From contig CAITWF010000007.1 of the NCBI GenBank assembly GCA_903896015.1, positions 1 to 59,852 on the forward strand: a stretch of 59,852 bases of DNA, written 5' to 3'. Origin of the DNA: an uncultured Opitutia bacterium. Its GTDB lineage: Bacteria; Verrucomicrobiota; Verrucomicrobiia; Opitutales; Opitutaceae. The translations under genes were made by a program, and so were the position numbers. Of this stretch, positions 7,849 to 16,458 are shown in pieces (the first letter of the stretch is position 1; every line of letters begins with the position of its first letter). The notes under the pieces were generated by a model that made no database searches, had not been told where the DNA came from, and was given only the letters and a program-made list of their open reading frames with translations.

Positions 7849-8756
7849 ATGCATCAACCGCCCTCCGCCGCAACCTGGGCCCGAGTTGGGGCTATGACTT
7901 CCTCCTGTGGGCCGCACGGTGGTGGCCGCGATGGTTCTTTCGCGGGACGCTGAAGGCGGGCACATGGGTCGCGCTCGCGTTTCTGCCGGCGCAGCGCCGG
8001 CACTCGCGCACCTTCCTCGCGGTCGCGCTCGGCCGGCCCGCGCGGCTCACCGACGTGTGGCAGCACTTTTTTGCGTTCACCGATTTCCTCGTGTTCAAGC
8101 TTCGGGCGGGCTGCGGCGCCGACGTGCACTGCACCGTGGCCTCGGAGAATGCTCCTGAATTCGAGGCGCTGGTGCGCTCGGCCCGGCCGGCGCTCTTCGG
8201 GACGTTCCACTTCGGTGGCTCCGATCTGCTCGGCTACCTTCTGGCCGAGCGCGGCCGGCGTGTGTCCATTCTCCGGCTGCGCGTGGGCAACTCGGCCGAC
8301 ACGCGCCTCCTTGGCCGGCGGTTTGCCGGTCGCGTTTCGTTCCTGTGGATCAACGATCCTGCCGATCTGCTCTTCGGCCTTAAGGCCGCGATCGAAGCCG
8401 GCGACTCCCTCGCGCTGAAATGCGATCGGCTGGAATTCAGCGCGAGGACCGCGCCCTTTCATTTTCTCGGGGCCCGGCGGCTGTTTCCGTTCACCATCTA
8501 TCACCTCGCCATACTCTTCAGCCGGCCGGTCGTGTTTTGCACGGCGGTGCCGAACGGCGCCAAGGACCAACTGCGCGTCTTCGCTTCACCGGTCTTCACC
8601 CCCGATCCCACCGCGGATCGCACGGCCAACCTCCGCGCGGCGCGACAGCACTTCCAGATGGTGCTCGTGCAACTTGAGTCCCTCGTCCGCGAACATCCGT
8701 TTCTCTGGTTTAATTTCATCCCCCTCAATTCCGCGGTGCCGGCGGCGGCCTGCTGA
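7845..8756 (+). CDS. LpxL/HtrB-like acyltransferase
   Basis: This 303-residue protein follows the lysophospholipid/lauroyl acyltransferase pattern: a hydrophobic N-terminus, FGTFHFGGSDLLGYLLAERG in the position of the HX4D block, SLALKCDRLEFSA, and IYHLAILFSRPVVFCTAVPN. The HX4D histidine is followed by GGSD instead of the usual spacing, so catalytic detail is less certain. The ATG at 7845 overlaps the upstream stop as ATGA and is preferred; an in-frame ATG lies 6 bases earlier. In aryl-polyene pathways such an enzyme is thought to attach the polyene to a lipid or glycolipid anchor for the outer membrane. Confidence 0.75.
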   Translation: MNASTALRRNLGPSWGYDFLLWAARWWPRWFFRGTLKAGTWVALAFLPAQRRHSRTFLAVALGRPARLTDVWQHFFAFTDFLVFKLRAGCGADVHCTVASENAPEFEALVRSARPALFGTFHFGGSDLLGYLLAERGRRVSILRLRVGNSADTRLLGRRFAGRVSFLWINDPADLLFGLKAAIEAGDSLALKCDRLEFSARTAPFHFLGARRLFPFTIYHLAILFSRPVVFCTAVPNGAKDQLRVFASPVFTPDPTADRTANLRAARQHFQMVLVQLESLVREHPFLWFNFIPLNSAVPAAAC

Positions 8757-8776
8757 CCGGCGCGACCTTTCACCGC

Positions 8777-9520
8777 ATGTCCCTCCGCTCAATCTACCAC
8801 CTCCCGGCTTACTACGTCACGCTGCTGCTGTTTGGCGTGGGCGGACTGGAACTGAGTCTCGTCAGCCTGCTGGCGGGTTGGCTGCCGGCGAGCCCGCGAA
8901 CCGAGAGATTTTTTCAACGACAGATCCACCGGCACTTCGTGGCGTTTCATCGCTGGTGTGAGTTAGCGCGGCTTGTGCATGTGCGCTATCGCGGACTCGA
9001 TCGCGTTCCCCGCGGTGGACTCGTGCTCGCGGCCAACCACACCGCACTCATCGACATCACGTGCCTCCTCGCGCGGATGCCCGAAGCGTTGTGCATCTTC
9101 AAACCCGCCATCCGCCGCAACCCCTTGCTCGGCGCCGCGGCCCGCCGCGCCGGCTATCTCGGCAATGATGGTGGACCGGCGCTCGTGCGCGCAGCGGCGG
9201 GAAAAATCTCCGCCGGACAGATACTCGTTGTCTTTCCTGAGGGCACGCGCCAACCGCCCGGCGCAGCGCCGCTCCCCTTCAAGCCCGGCTTCGTGCTCAT
9301 CGCCCGCCGCGCGCACGTGCCAATCCAGCTCGTACACATCAGGACCGATTCCGATGTACTCACGAAAGGCCGCGCGTGGTGGCGGCTGCCGAAATTTCCC
9401 GCCCACATCGAAGTTACAGCCGGTCCGCTCGTCGCCACCGATACGGCCGCCAGCACGACTGAACTCACCACGGAGATCGAGGCGTGGTTTCGCGCGCCAC
9501 GGCCGGCCGCGCTCGCCTGA
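8777..9520 (+). CDS. PlsC-type 1-acyl-glycerophosphate acyltransferase family protein
   Basis: This 247-residue protein has the two classical PlsC motifs: NHTALID (HX4D) near residue 88 and FPEGTR near residue 155. An N-terminal membrane segment (YYVTLLLFGVGGLELSLVSL) anchors it. It is the second acyltransferase of the operon and corresponds to the lysophospholipid-acyltransferase gene (ApeD type) of known aryl-polyene clusters. It probably helps build the glycerolipid anchor on which the polyene is mounted. A housekeeping role in phospholipid synthesis is less likely given its position. Confidence 0.85.
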   Translation: MSLRSIYHLPAYYVTLLLFGVGGLELSLVSLLAGWLPASPRTERFFQRQIHRHFVAFHRWCELARLVHVRYRGLDRVPRGGLVLAANHTALIDITCLLARMPEALCIFKPAIRRNPLLGAAARRAGYLGNDGGPALVRAAAGKISAGQILVVFPEGTRQPPGAAPLPFKPGFVLIARRAHVPIQLVHIRTDSDVLTKGRAWWRLPKFPAHIEVTAGPLVATDTAASTTELTTEIEAWFRAPRPAALA

Positions 9521-9542
9521 ATCCCGCCCCGCTTCGCCCGCC

Positions 9543-10946
9543 ATGACTACCTCTGCCAGCCACGTCGTGCTGCTCCCGACCTACAACACCGGTCCGCGCC
9601 TGCGCGAAGTCGTGGCGGAAGTGCTGCGGCATTGGCAACCCATCATCGTCGTCGTTGACGGCAGCACCGACGGTAGCGAGCAACCCGTCCTCGAACTGGC
9701 GAAGGCCGAACCGGCGCTCACCGTGCTGCGACTCGCGCACAACTCCGGCAAGGGTGCGGCCGTGCTCGCCGGCGCGGGCGTGGCGCACGCGCTCGGTTTC
9801 ACGCACGCGCTGGTGATGGACGCCGACGGCCAACATCCCGCCGGTAGCATCGCCGAATTCATGGCGGTCTCTCACCGGCACCCGGACGCGATGGTGCTCG
9901 GGCGTCCCATTTTCCCCGACAACATTCCCGCTGCGCGCCTGCACGGCCGCAAACTCAGCGTCTGGCTCGTGCGCCTCGAATTGCTCGGCTCGGGCATCGC
10001 CGATCCGCTGTTTGGTTTTCGCATCTATCCGATAGCACCACTGCTCGCGGTGCTCGGCCCGCGCCGCGGCGGCCGGCGCTATGATTTCGATACGGAATCG
10101 TCGGTGCGCCTGTGTTGGGATGGCGTGCCACCGCGCAACCTCACTGCGCCGGTGCGCTATTTTTCTCGCGCTGAGGGCGGCGTGTCGCACTTCCGCTACG
10201 TGCGCGATAACGTCACGCTGATCCGGCTCCACTTGTGCCTTCTCGCCGAGTTGGTGCTGTGGCGCTGGCCCGCCGTCCAACGGCATCGCCGCCGCTGGAA
10301 TCTCGCCGGTGCTGCGCTGACCTTGACGTTACTGTGCGCCGTGCTCGCGCGCGCGACCGATTCCGATACCCTGATAAATTCCGCCCATCGACTCGCGCCC
10401 GACGCTCCGGAATGGCACGATTTCGTCGCGGCGTCCGCGCACCAGACCGAGCTGACCGCAGACTTCACCGAGCGCCGCTACTTCCCCTTCAAGCGGGAAC
10501 CGGTCGAACTCGCCGGCGAGGTGCGCTTCTCGGCCACCCGTGGGCTGAGCCTGCACTACACGGCGCCCGAGGACCGCACCATTATCCTGGACGCAAAGGG
10601 CATGCTGATTCGCGGGGCGGCGGACGAGAAAGCCCTGCCGGCCGATCCGCGCGTCCGCGCCGCCAACGACGCGCTGCTGCATCTCCTGCGCTTCGATTTC
10701 GTGGAGTTGGAAAAAGATTTTGAAATCTTCGGTGAGCGCATCGGCGCGTCGTGGACGCTCGTGATCCTGGCGCGCGATGAGGCGACGCGCCGCGGCATCA
10801 GATCGATTACGGTCGCGGGTGAGGCGATGGCCGTGCGGCGGATCGAACTGCGGCACTCTTCAAAACAATACGTCGAAATTATCGCCGCGCCGCCGCGCCC
10901 ACCGGCCGCTTTCACGGACGAAGAGGTAAAACGCTACTTCCGCTGA
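9543..10946 (+). CDS. glycosyltransferase family 2 fused to a LolA-like periplasmic domain
   Basis: This 467-residue protein has a GT2 domain at about residues 1-250, with LPTYNTG, VVDGSTDGS and the DADGQH metal/nucleotide-sugar motif. A single membrane span follows at about 253-271 (LAGAALTLTLLCAVLARA). The C-terminal 195 residues read as an outer-membrane lipoprotein carrier (LolA-like) domain: HQTELTADFTERRYFPFKRE, LAGEVRF and RTIILDAKGMLIRG. The topology would put the glycosyltransferase in the cytoplasm and the carrier in the periplasm. In described aryl-polyene clusters the LolA-like and glycosyltransferase functions are separate or differently fused, so this fusion is notable. The start at 9543 is the first ATG giving a GT2 N-terminus. 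Confidence 0.8.
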   Translation: MTTSASHVVLLPTYNTGPRLREVVAEVLRHWQPIIVVVDGSTDGSEQPVLELAKAEPALTVLRLAHNSGKGAAVLAGAGVAHALGFTHALVMDADGQHPAGSIAEFMAVSHRHPDAMVLGRPIFPDNIPAARLHGRKLSVWLVRLELLGSGIADPLFGFRIYPIAPLLAVLGPRRGGRRYDFDTESSVRLCWDGVPPRNLTAPVRYFSRAEGGVSHFRYVRDNVTLIRLHLCLLAELVLWRWPAVQRHRRRWNLAGAALTLTLLCAVLARATDSDTLINSAHRLAPDAPEWHDFVAASAHQTELTADFTERRYFPFKREPVELAGEVRFSATRGLSLHYTAPEDRTIILDAKGMLIRGAADEKALPADPRVRAANDALLHLLRFDFVELEKDFEIFGERIGASWTLVILARDEATRRGIRSITVAGEAMAVRRIELRHSSKQYVEIIAAPPRPPAAFTDEEVKRYFR

Positions 10947-10950
10947 CCGC

Positions 10951-13296
10951 ATGAATTTTCGTCGCCGCCAACTTCTCGGCTGGAGTGTGCTCGGTGCTGC
11001 GGCGCTTGCGGGCGGAGCTTGGCTGGCCAGCCTCGACCTCGCGAAAAGAATCACGAGCGATGCGCTCGAGCTCATCCCCGCCGACGAGCGCTCGCCCGAG
11101 CTGTCGCTCATCCGTTCGCTCGCGAGCGAGGCCGAGGCCCGCACGATGTTTTTCGACCTGACGGACGCGGATGGCTCACCCGCACCCGCCGCAGCCGCCG
11201 TCAAATTCGCGCAGCGACTCGCGACCGAAGCAGCCTTTGATCAAGCGCTCGCGATGGGCGACTCCGCACCGCGCGACGCGCTCGGCCGCGTGTTGTTCGA
11301 GGAGCGCATGACGTTGCTTTTTCCCGCATGGCTCCGGAAGTCCTCAGAGGACTACGCGGCAACCGGCGGTGCGCCGGAGGAATTTTCGCGCTGGCTCGCC
11401 CATCACACCACCACCGCACTCAGCCGGTTTCTCGCCACTCCCGAGGCGCTCGCGTTCACGGACCTCGTGCCCGCCGATCCGCTGTTGTTGCTGCCCACGG
11501 TCGTCGAGCGGCTCAAGGGCAGTGCGTTCGTGCTGCCGGCGAATGTCGACGGCAAAGCACCGACGCTCGCGTGGGCGCGGCTGGCCGCGTCGCCGCTGAG
11601 CGAAGCGGGCCAGGCACCGGCGTTTGCCGCGATCGCGCGGGTGACGGGCGGGTTGAGTGCGGAGTTTCCCGGCCTGCAGGTCGCTGGCACGGGCGTGAAC
11701 CGCTTCGCCGCCGCGAGCCGCGCGCGGATCGAGCACGAAGTAACGTGGCTCAACGCGCTCTCGCTGGCCGCCGTGCTCGCGGTCGCGTTTGCCTTCATCC
11801 CGGGCGCGCACCGCGGACTGCATTTGGCACCGCCGGTGTTGCTCTCAGTGCTCGGCGCATGGGTGTGCGTGACGCTCGTGTTTGCCCGTGTGCACATCAT
11901 GGTGTTCGTCGTCGGCTCGCTGCTGACGGGCGTCGCAATCGACTACGGATTTTATCTCTACCTGCAGCCGCCGGCGTGGCCGGAAGAGGACTACGGGGCG
12001 AAGGTGCGCCGGCTCGCGAAGCCGCTGCTCGCGAGTTGCTTCACGACCGTGGCGGGATTTGCGCTGCTGCTGTGCTCGGAACTGCCGCTAATCCGCCAGC
12101 TCGGCGCGTTCGTTGGCGCCGGCCTCGTGTGCGCACTTGCGGCCGCGGTGGTCTATTTTTCAACCGTGCGAAACGCCTTTCTTCCGACGCGATCTTTTCG
12201 CGGTGGCCAGGCGCTGCCGGCCGGCTGGCGGCGCAGATTGCGGCGGCTGCTCGTGGCCGGCTGGCTCGCGGCGCTGCCGGGGCTCGCATTCCTCCACTGG
12301 CGCGATGATATCCGCGAATTGGAAATTCCGTCGCCGGACGTGCAGCGCGAGGACATGCGCATCCGCGCGCTCTTCGGCGAGCGCAACGACGGCACCGTCT
12401 ATCTGACCTACGGCCACGATCTCGCCGACGCCCGCATCTCGCTCGCCAAACTCGAAACCTGGCTAAACGCCGAGGGCCACGGCCACCCGCAAACCCTCGG
12501 CCTCGGCGTGCTCGTGCCAACCGCAGAGGACCACGCGCACGCGCTGCGCTTCGCGCACGATCACCCGGAATTCGCCGTGCACCTGGGTGCCGCGCTCGCG
12601 CAGGCAGGATTTGATCCAGAAGAATTCGCGGGATTTTTCGCGGCCTACGCTCGTCAGGTCCAACATGGGCAGGAAGGCGACGTCGCTGCCGCCATCGCCG
12701 CGTTGCAGGCGAAACTCGCAGGGCCGCTCGGATTGCTCCTGCACCACGGGCAACCGCTCAGTTGGTTCGTCACGATCGCCACCGGCGCGCCGGACCTCGC
12801 GCCGCCTAGGGACACTCACACCGTCAGCGCGGGCCAGTTGCAAACGCTCAACCGGCTTTTCAGTCGCTATCGCCAGTCGGCGATGTGGCTCAGTCTGACC
12901 GGCCTCGCGATCGTGGGTGCGGGCGTGGTGCTTTCCTACGGGCTGCGGGATGGCGCACGGATCTTCGCGATCCCGTGTGGCGCGTGCCTCGGCATCTTTG
13001 GCGTGTTCGGTTGGATCGGACAGCCGCTGAATCTCTTCCACTTGCTCGGCGCGTTCCTTGGCGTCTGCCTGACGCACAACTATTCAATCTTTTCCGCGAC
13101 ATCGGCCTACCGGCACGAGCCGCCACCGGTTTCGGTCCGGTTGTCCGCACTCACGGCCGCAGCGTCGTTCGGCGTGCTGGCGCTCAGCGGCATTCCCGTG
13201 GTGCGCGCGCTCGGTGCGACCGTGGCGCTGATGGTCATCGCCGCGCTGCTCGTGATCGAGTTCGAGCACCTCGCAGGCCTCGGAAAAAAATCATGA
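10951..13296 (+). CDS. MMPL/RND-superfamily exporter
   Basis: This 781-residue membrane protein has the MMPL layout: one N-terminal span, a large periplasmic loop, a block of spans with GSLLTGVAIDYGFYLYLQP, a second periplasmic loop, and a final block of spans containing LLGAFLGVCLTHNYSIF. Aryl-polyene clusters contain one such exporter (ApeM type), thought to move the lipid-linked pigment from the inner membrane towards the LolA-like carrier. The gene begins 4 bases after the GT2-LolA gene and its stop overlaps the start of the ligase gene (ATGA). The substrate is inferred only from context. Confidence 0.88.
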   Translation: MNFRRRQLLGWSVLGAAALAGGAWLASLDLAKRITSDALELIPADERSPELSLIRSLASEAEARTMFFDLTDADGSPAPAAAAVKFAQRLATEAAFDQALAMGDSAPRDALGRVLFEERMTLLFPAWLRKSSEDYAATGGAPEEFSRWLAHHTTTALSRFLATPEALAFTDLVPADPLLLLPTVVERLKGSAFVLPANVDGKAPTLAWARLAASPLSEAGQAPAFAAIARVTGGLSAEFPGLQVAGTGVNRFAAASRARIEHEVTWLNALSLAAVLAVAFAFIPGAHRGLHLAPPVLLSVLGAWVCVTLVFARVHIMVFVVGSLLTGVAIDYGFYLYLQPPAWPEEDYGAKVRRLAKPLLASCFTTVAGFALLLCSELPLIRQLGAFVGAGLVCALAAAVVYFSTVRNAFLPTRSFRGGQALPAGWRRRLRRLLVAGWLAALPGLAFLHWRDDIRELEIPSPDVQREDMRIRALFGERNDGTVYLTYGHDLADARISLAKLETWLNAEGHGHPQTLGLGVLVPTAEDHAHALRFAHDHPEFAVHLGAALAQAGFDPEEFAGFFAAYARQVQHGQEGDVAAAIAALQAKLAGPLGLLLHHGQPLSWFVTIATGAPDLAPPRDTHTVSAGQLQTLNRLFSRYRQSAMWLSLTGLAIVGAGVVLSYGLRDGARIFAIPCGACLGIFGVFGWIGQPLNLFHLLGAFLGVCLTHNYSIFSATSAYRHEPPPVSVRLSALTAAASFGVLALSGIPVVRALGATVALMVIAALLVIEFEHLAGLGKKS

Positions 13297-14657
13297 GCCA
13301 CGCCCTCATCGCTGCTTGGGAAAAAACGCTGCGCCACTACGGCGACCGACGCGCCGTCGTTCAGGCCGCGGACGGACAAGCGGTGACGTTTCGCGAACTG
13401 GACGCACGCGCCGTCGCGTGGCTCGACCGGCACGTGCGGCCCGCTACCGTGCTCGCGGGTCGCGCCGTGGTTTTCTCCACGCAGAATAGCATCGGCTGGC
13501 TGGAAATCTTTCTCGGTTTGATGCGCGCCGGTGCGCTCGCAGTACCACTGGACGGCGCGGAGCCGCCCGCAGCACAGCGCGCCGTCGCCGACTCGCTGCG
13601 CGCGAGCCATTGGTGGAACGGCGCGAAACTTGTGCCCCTCTCGAACGCGAAACGCTGGCGCGATCAGGAATTGTGCCTGATCAAAATGACCTCCGGCACC
13701 ACGGGCCGCCCGCGACCGCTGGTGTTCACCGCCGCGCAGTTGCTCGCTGACGCGCGGCAGGTGATGGCAACAATGCGCATCGGCGCACGGGATCTGAACT
13801 ACGCGATGATTCCCCTCGGGCATTCCTATGGTCTCGGCAATCTGACGGTGCCGCTGATCGCGCACGGCGTGCCGCTCGTGTGCGGAGCAGCTCCGCTGCC
13901 GCACGCCATAGCCGCGGATTTTGCGAATTGGAAACCGACCGTGTTTCCCGGGGTGCCCGCCCTGTGGCGCGCGCTCGCCGCCTCGGGGGTGGCGTTGGAA
14001 AGCCTTCGTCTCGCGATCTCTGCGGGCGCACCGCTGCCGGTGGAGGTGGCGCGGGATTTCGCCGCGCGGTGCGGCGGCCGGCTGCACAGTTTCTACGGCT
14101 CGAGCGAAACGGGCGGCATCGCGTTTGACGCGACGGGCGTAGCGTCACTCCAAGGTGGCGTGGGGCGCGCACTTAGTGGCGTCACCCTAACCGCGCTGCC
14201 GCGGCACCAATTGCTCGTCAGAAGCGCCGCGGTGGTGACGCGCGGCCATCGCCAGAGAAGAGGTCGGTATGGCGCGTGGAAGGTGACAGACCTCGTGGCG
14301 CTGGACGCGAAAGCGCAACTGACGGTGCTCGGACGGCGCGGCACGACCGTGAAAATCAGCGGGCGGCGCGTGAACCTCGCCGAAGTGACAGCGCGGTTGC
14401 GCGGACTCCGCGGCGTGCGCGCCGCGTGGGTCGGCATCAGCGCGAGCGCGGAGCCAGTGCTCGGGGCGGTCGTGGCGAGCGAGCGACAAACGAACGAGTT
14501 GCGCGCAGCGCTCTTTCGCAACCTCGCTGCGTGGAAAATCCCCAAAAAGCTCATCGCCCTGACGGAACTGCCGCTGTCGGCTCGCGGAAAGATCGACACC
14601 CGCGCGCTGCAGGCAAGACTGTTTCCTTTAGAATACGCGACCCACGCCAAAGAGTGA
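13293..14657 (+). CDS. acyl-AMP ligase (4-hydroxybenzoate-activating type)
   Basis: This 454-residue ANL-superfamily adenylate-forming enzyme has the P-loop-like MTSGTTGRPRPLVF, the aromatic motif YGSSETGGIAF, GRRGTTVKISGRRVNL in the hinge region, and the terminal catalytic lysine in LSARGKIDTR. It would activate an aromatic acid as its adenylate and load a carrier protein. The convergent neighbour encodes a chorismatase, so 3- or 4-hydroxybenzoate is the likely substrate, as for xanthomonadin and aryl-polyene starters. ATGA overlap with the exporter gene couples translation. The 3' end overlaps the end of the chorismatase gene by 30 bases on opposite strands. Confidence 0.85.
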   Translation: MSHALIAAWEKTLRHYGDRRAVVQAADGQAVTFRELDARAVAWLDRHVRPATVLAGRAVVFSTQNSIGWLEIFLGLMRAGALAVPLDGAEPPAAQRAVADSLRASHWWNGAKLVPLSNAKRWRDQELCLIKMTSGTTGRPRPLVFTAAQLLADARQVMATMRIGARDLNYAMIPLGHSYGLGNLTVPLIAHGVPLVCGAAPLPHAIAADFANWKPTVFPGVPALWRALAASGVALESLRLAISAGAPLPVEVARDFAARCGGRLHSFYGSSETGGIAFDATGVASLQGGVGRALSGVTLTALPRHQLLVRSAAVVTRGHRQRRGRYGAWKVTDLVALDAKAQLTVLGRRGTTVKISGRRVNLAEVTARLRGLRGVRAAWVGISASAEPVLGAVVASERQTNELRAALFRNLAAWKIPKKLIALTELPLSARGKIDTRALQARLFPLEYATHAKE

Positions 14658-15551
14658 CGCCTCGATCTCGACAAACAGCGCAGCGCGGCAGATGTCCGCT
14701 TGCAGGTAGGAAACTCGATCCGCGCCCGTGAATAGTTCCCTTTCCAGGACGGCAGCGATCGCGGCCTGATCCGACGCGTGCCGCAGGTAGACTTTGAAGT
14801 GACGCGCGGACGTGCCGCCCGCATCGAGCTCCGGGCCGATCCCGCACGCGGCGGAAATGCCGCGCAGGTTTTCCAGCGCGCACTCCAGTTGCTCGGCCGT
14901 GCGGTCGGGCGCGACCGTTGCATGCCCGCGGATCGCCGCAGTGCCGGAAATGAAAACCGTGGCACCTGCCAGTCCGGGCACCACGGTCGCGCGGGCAAAA
15001 CTCGGCGCGCGCGGGCCGTATTCGCCGGGATAGTGGTAAGCGGGCACCTGCCAGGGATTCTCCACGTGGCGCGGCAGGGTCGCGCAGGCCGCGAAGATAA
15101 CGGTCAGCGCCGCCGTCTTGCTTCCGACCGCGGAAGCGGATGGCAACCCCGCCAGATATTCACTGCCGAAGTTCTGCTCGAACGCGAGCGAGCGCCCGCG
15201 GCAAAACGCGCGGTAATGCTCCAATCCATCGGCTCCGAGTTCATTGATCGCTGGCACATAGTTCCAGATTCGCGCGAGGTGCTGCCCGCGCGTCGCCTGA
15301 AACAAATCTTCGTAGAGACGGCGCGAGACTTCCTCCAGCCCATGCGTCAACGGCACCGTGGCGGCCCCAAGCAGCCAGCCCTCCGCGTGAAACATTTTCA
15401 ACACGCCGGCCCGGCCGGCCGCGCGCGCGTCGCCAAAGAGATTCTCGATAACTTCGCCCGCCAGCACGGGGAGCCCAACCTCAAACTCGCCGGAGTCGTC
15501 CGCCCCGAGGACGACTTTCAAGGGGAGCAGCTCTGCGGTGACGATGGGCAT
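14628..15551 (-). CDS. chorismatase (FkbO/Hyg5/XanB2 family)
   Basis: This 307-residue protein carries the motif series of chorismate-cleaving enzymes related to FkbO, Hyg5 and XanB2: RIWNYVPAINELGADGLEHY, the VENPWQVPAYHYPGEYGPR block, APSFARAT and VFISGTAAIRGH. XanB2-type enzymes are known to make 3- and/or 4-hydroxybenzoate from chorismate. It lies convergent with, and overlaps, the aromatic-acid ligase gene, so the pair probably forms a starter-unit module: chorismate to hydroxybenzoate to hydroxybenzoyl carrier protein. The ATG at 15551 gives the usual family start; the frame is open about 29 codons further upstream. The product isomer cannot be read from sequence by eye. Confidence 0.85.
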   Translation of the reverse strand: MPIVTAELLPLKVVLGADDSGEFEVGLPVLAGEVIENLFGDARAAGRAGVLKMFHAEGWLLGAATVPLTHGLEEVSRRLYEDLFQATRGQHLARIWNYVPAINELGADGLEHYRAFCRGRSLAFEQNFGSEYLAGLPSASAVGSKTAALTVIFAACATLPRHVENPWQVPAYHYPGEYGPRAPSFARATVVPGLAGATVFISGTAAIRGHATVAPDRTAEQLECALENLRGISAACGIGPELDAGGTSARHFKVYLRHASDQAAIAAVLERELFTGADRVSYLQADICRAALFVEIEASLFGVGRVF

Positions 15552-15744
15552 GGCGATGCTACTGGGCCGGGATCGGTGGAACGAAACGGCATTGAGCACG
15601 GCCGGCATGCAGCGCCGCAGCCAACGCGATGCGACCAACGATCAGCGCGACGCGATCGCTCGTCCATCGATGTAATGGCGCTGGCGCGTTCAACTTCATG
15701 AAGCCCGAGTTTACCGGTGGGCCGCTCGCATGGCCAAGGTTGCC

Positions 15745-15763
15745 GTAGGTGGGTGTCCACCCC
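15745..15763. repeat. REP-like hairpin
   Basis: GTAGGTGGGTGTCCACCCC forms a GGTGG-GTGT-CCACC hairpin and begins with the same GTAGGT as the REP-like copy at 49053-49096 read on the minus strand. It lies in the divergent region between the chorismatase and PagL-like genes (15552-15854), which otherwise shows no gene. Confidence 0.45.
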
Positions 15764-15854
15764 ATTGCCCGTCCGTTGACGCACTCCGGTAGTCACCCAG
15801 TCTGCGTTCAGCCCGCGAACGTCTCCGTTCGTTTCCGCCCGCGCGCTCTTCCTC

Positions 15855-16445
15855 ATGCACAATTTTATCAAGAGCGTCCTGCTGGGTTCAGCCCTGAGCC
15901 TAGCCTCCCTCGCCGCGGAGCCTGTCGCCGGGCAACCGTGGGCATCCGGCGCGCTGAACATCGAGTCGGGCATCCTCTGGGAAATCGGCACGGGCACCCC
16001 GTTCGCCTATCGCCTCGTGCCGACCCAGCTTTCCTGGCGCTCCGCGGAATTTGCCGGCCACGTTTTTTCCGACGGCTCCCGGATCGTGCTCCGTCATCGG
16101 CTCACCTTGATCGCCACCTTGATTCAGATCGGACCGGAATCGCACTACATCGGCGTGGCGGGTTCGCCGTCGCTTGAGTGGTGGGACAAGACCGGCACGT
16201 GCTCGCTGTACACCGGATCGGGCGGCGGGTTTGGCGTGACTGATGCCCGCGGCATCAAAGGCGGCCTCGGGCAGGACTTCACGCTGAACTGGTTCATCCG
16301 CGGCGGACTCGAAATCGTCACGGCGAAAAACGCCCGGTTCAACGCCGGCATCATGTATCAGCACATGTCGGACGGCGGCATGACCAAACCGAATCCCGGG
16401 ATCGACGCGCTCGGATTCACGCTCGGCTACGGCTGGGCTTACTGA
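15855..16445 (+). CDS. PagL-like lipid A deacylase / acyloxyacyl hydrolase
   Basis: This 196-residue protein has a signal peptide (FIKSVLLGSALSLASLAA) and the beta-strand pattern of a small outer-membrane barrel. Near the C-terminus MYQHMSDGGM and PNPGID match the PagL motif in which the His and Ser of the catalytic centre are followed by an asparagine/aspartate and an NPG loop. It ends in an aromatic residue (GYGWAY), as many outer-membrane proteins do. PagL enzymes remove the 3-O-acyl chain of lipid A. It neighbours other envelope-modifying genes and the lipid-anchored pigment cluster. Residue-level activity is inferred. Confidence 0.75.
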   Translation: MHNFIKSVLLGSALSLASLAAEPVAGQPWASGALNIESGILWEIGTGTPFAYRLVPTQLSWRSAEFAGHVFSDGSRIVLRHRLTLIATLIQIGPESHYIGVAGSPSLEWWDKTGTCSLYTGSGGGFGVTDARGIKGGLGQDFTLNWFIRGGLEIVTAKNARFNAGIMYQHMSDGGMTKPNPGIDALGFTLGYGWAY

Positions 16446-16458
16446 CGGGGGGCGCGCC

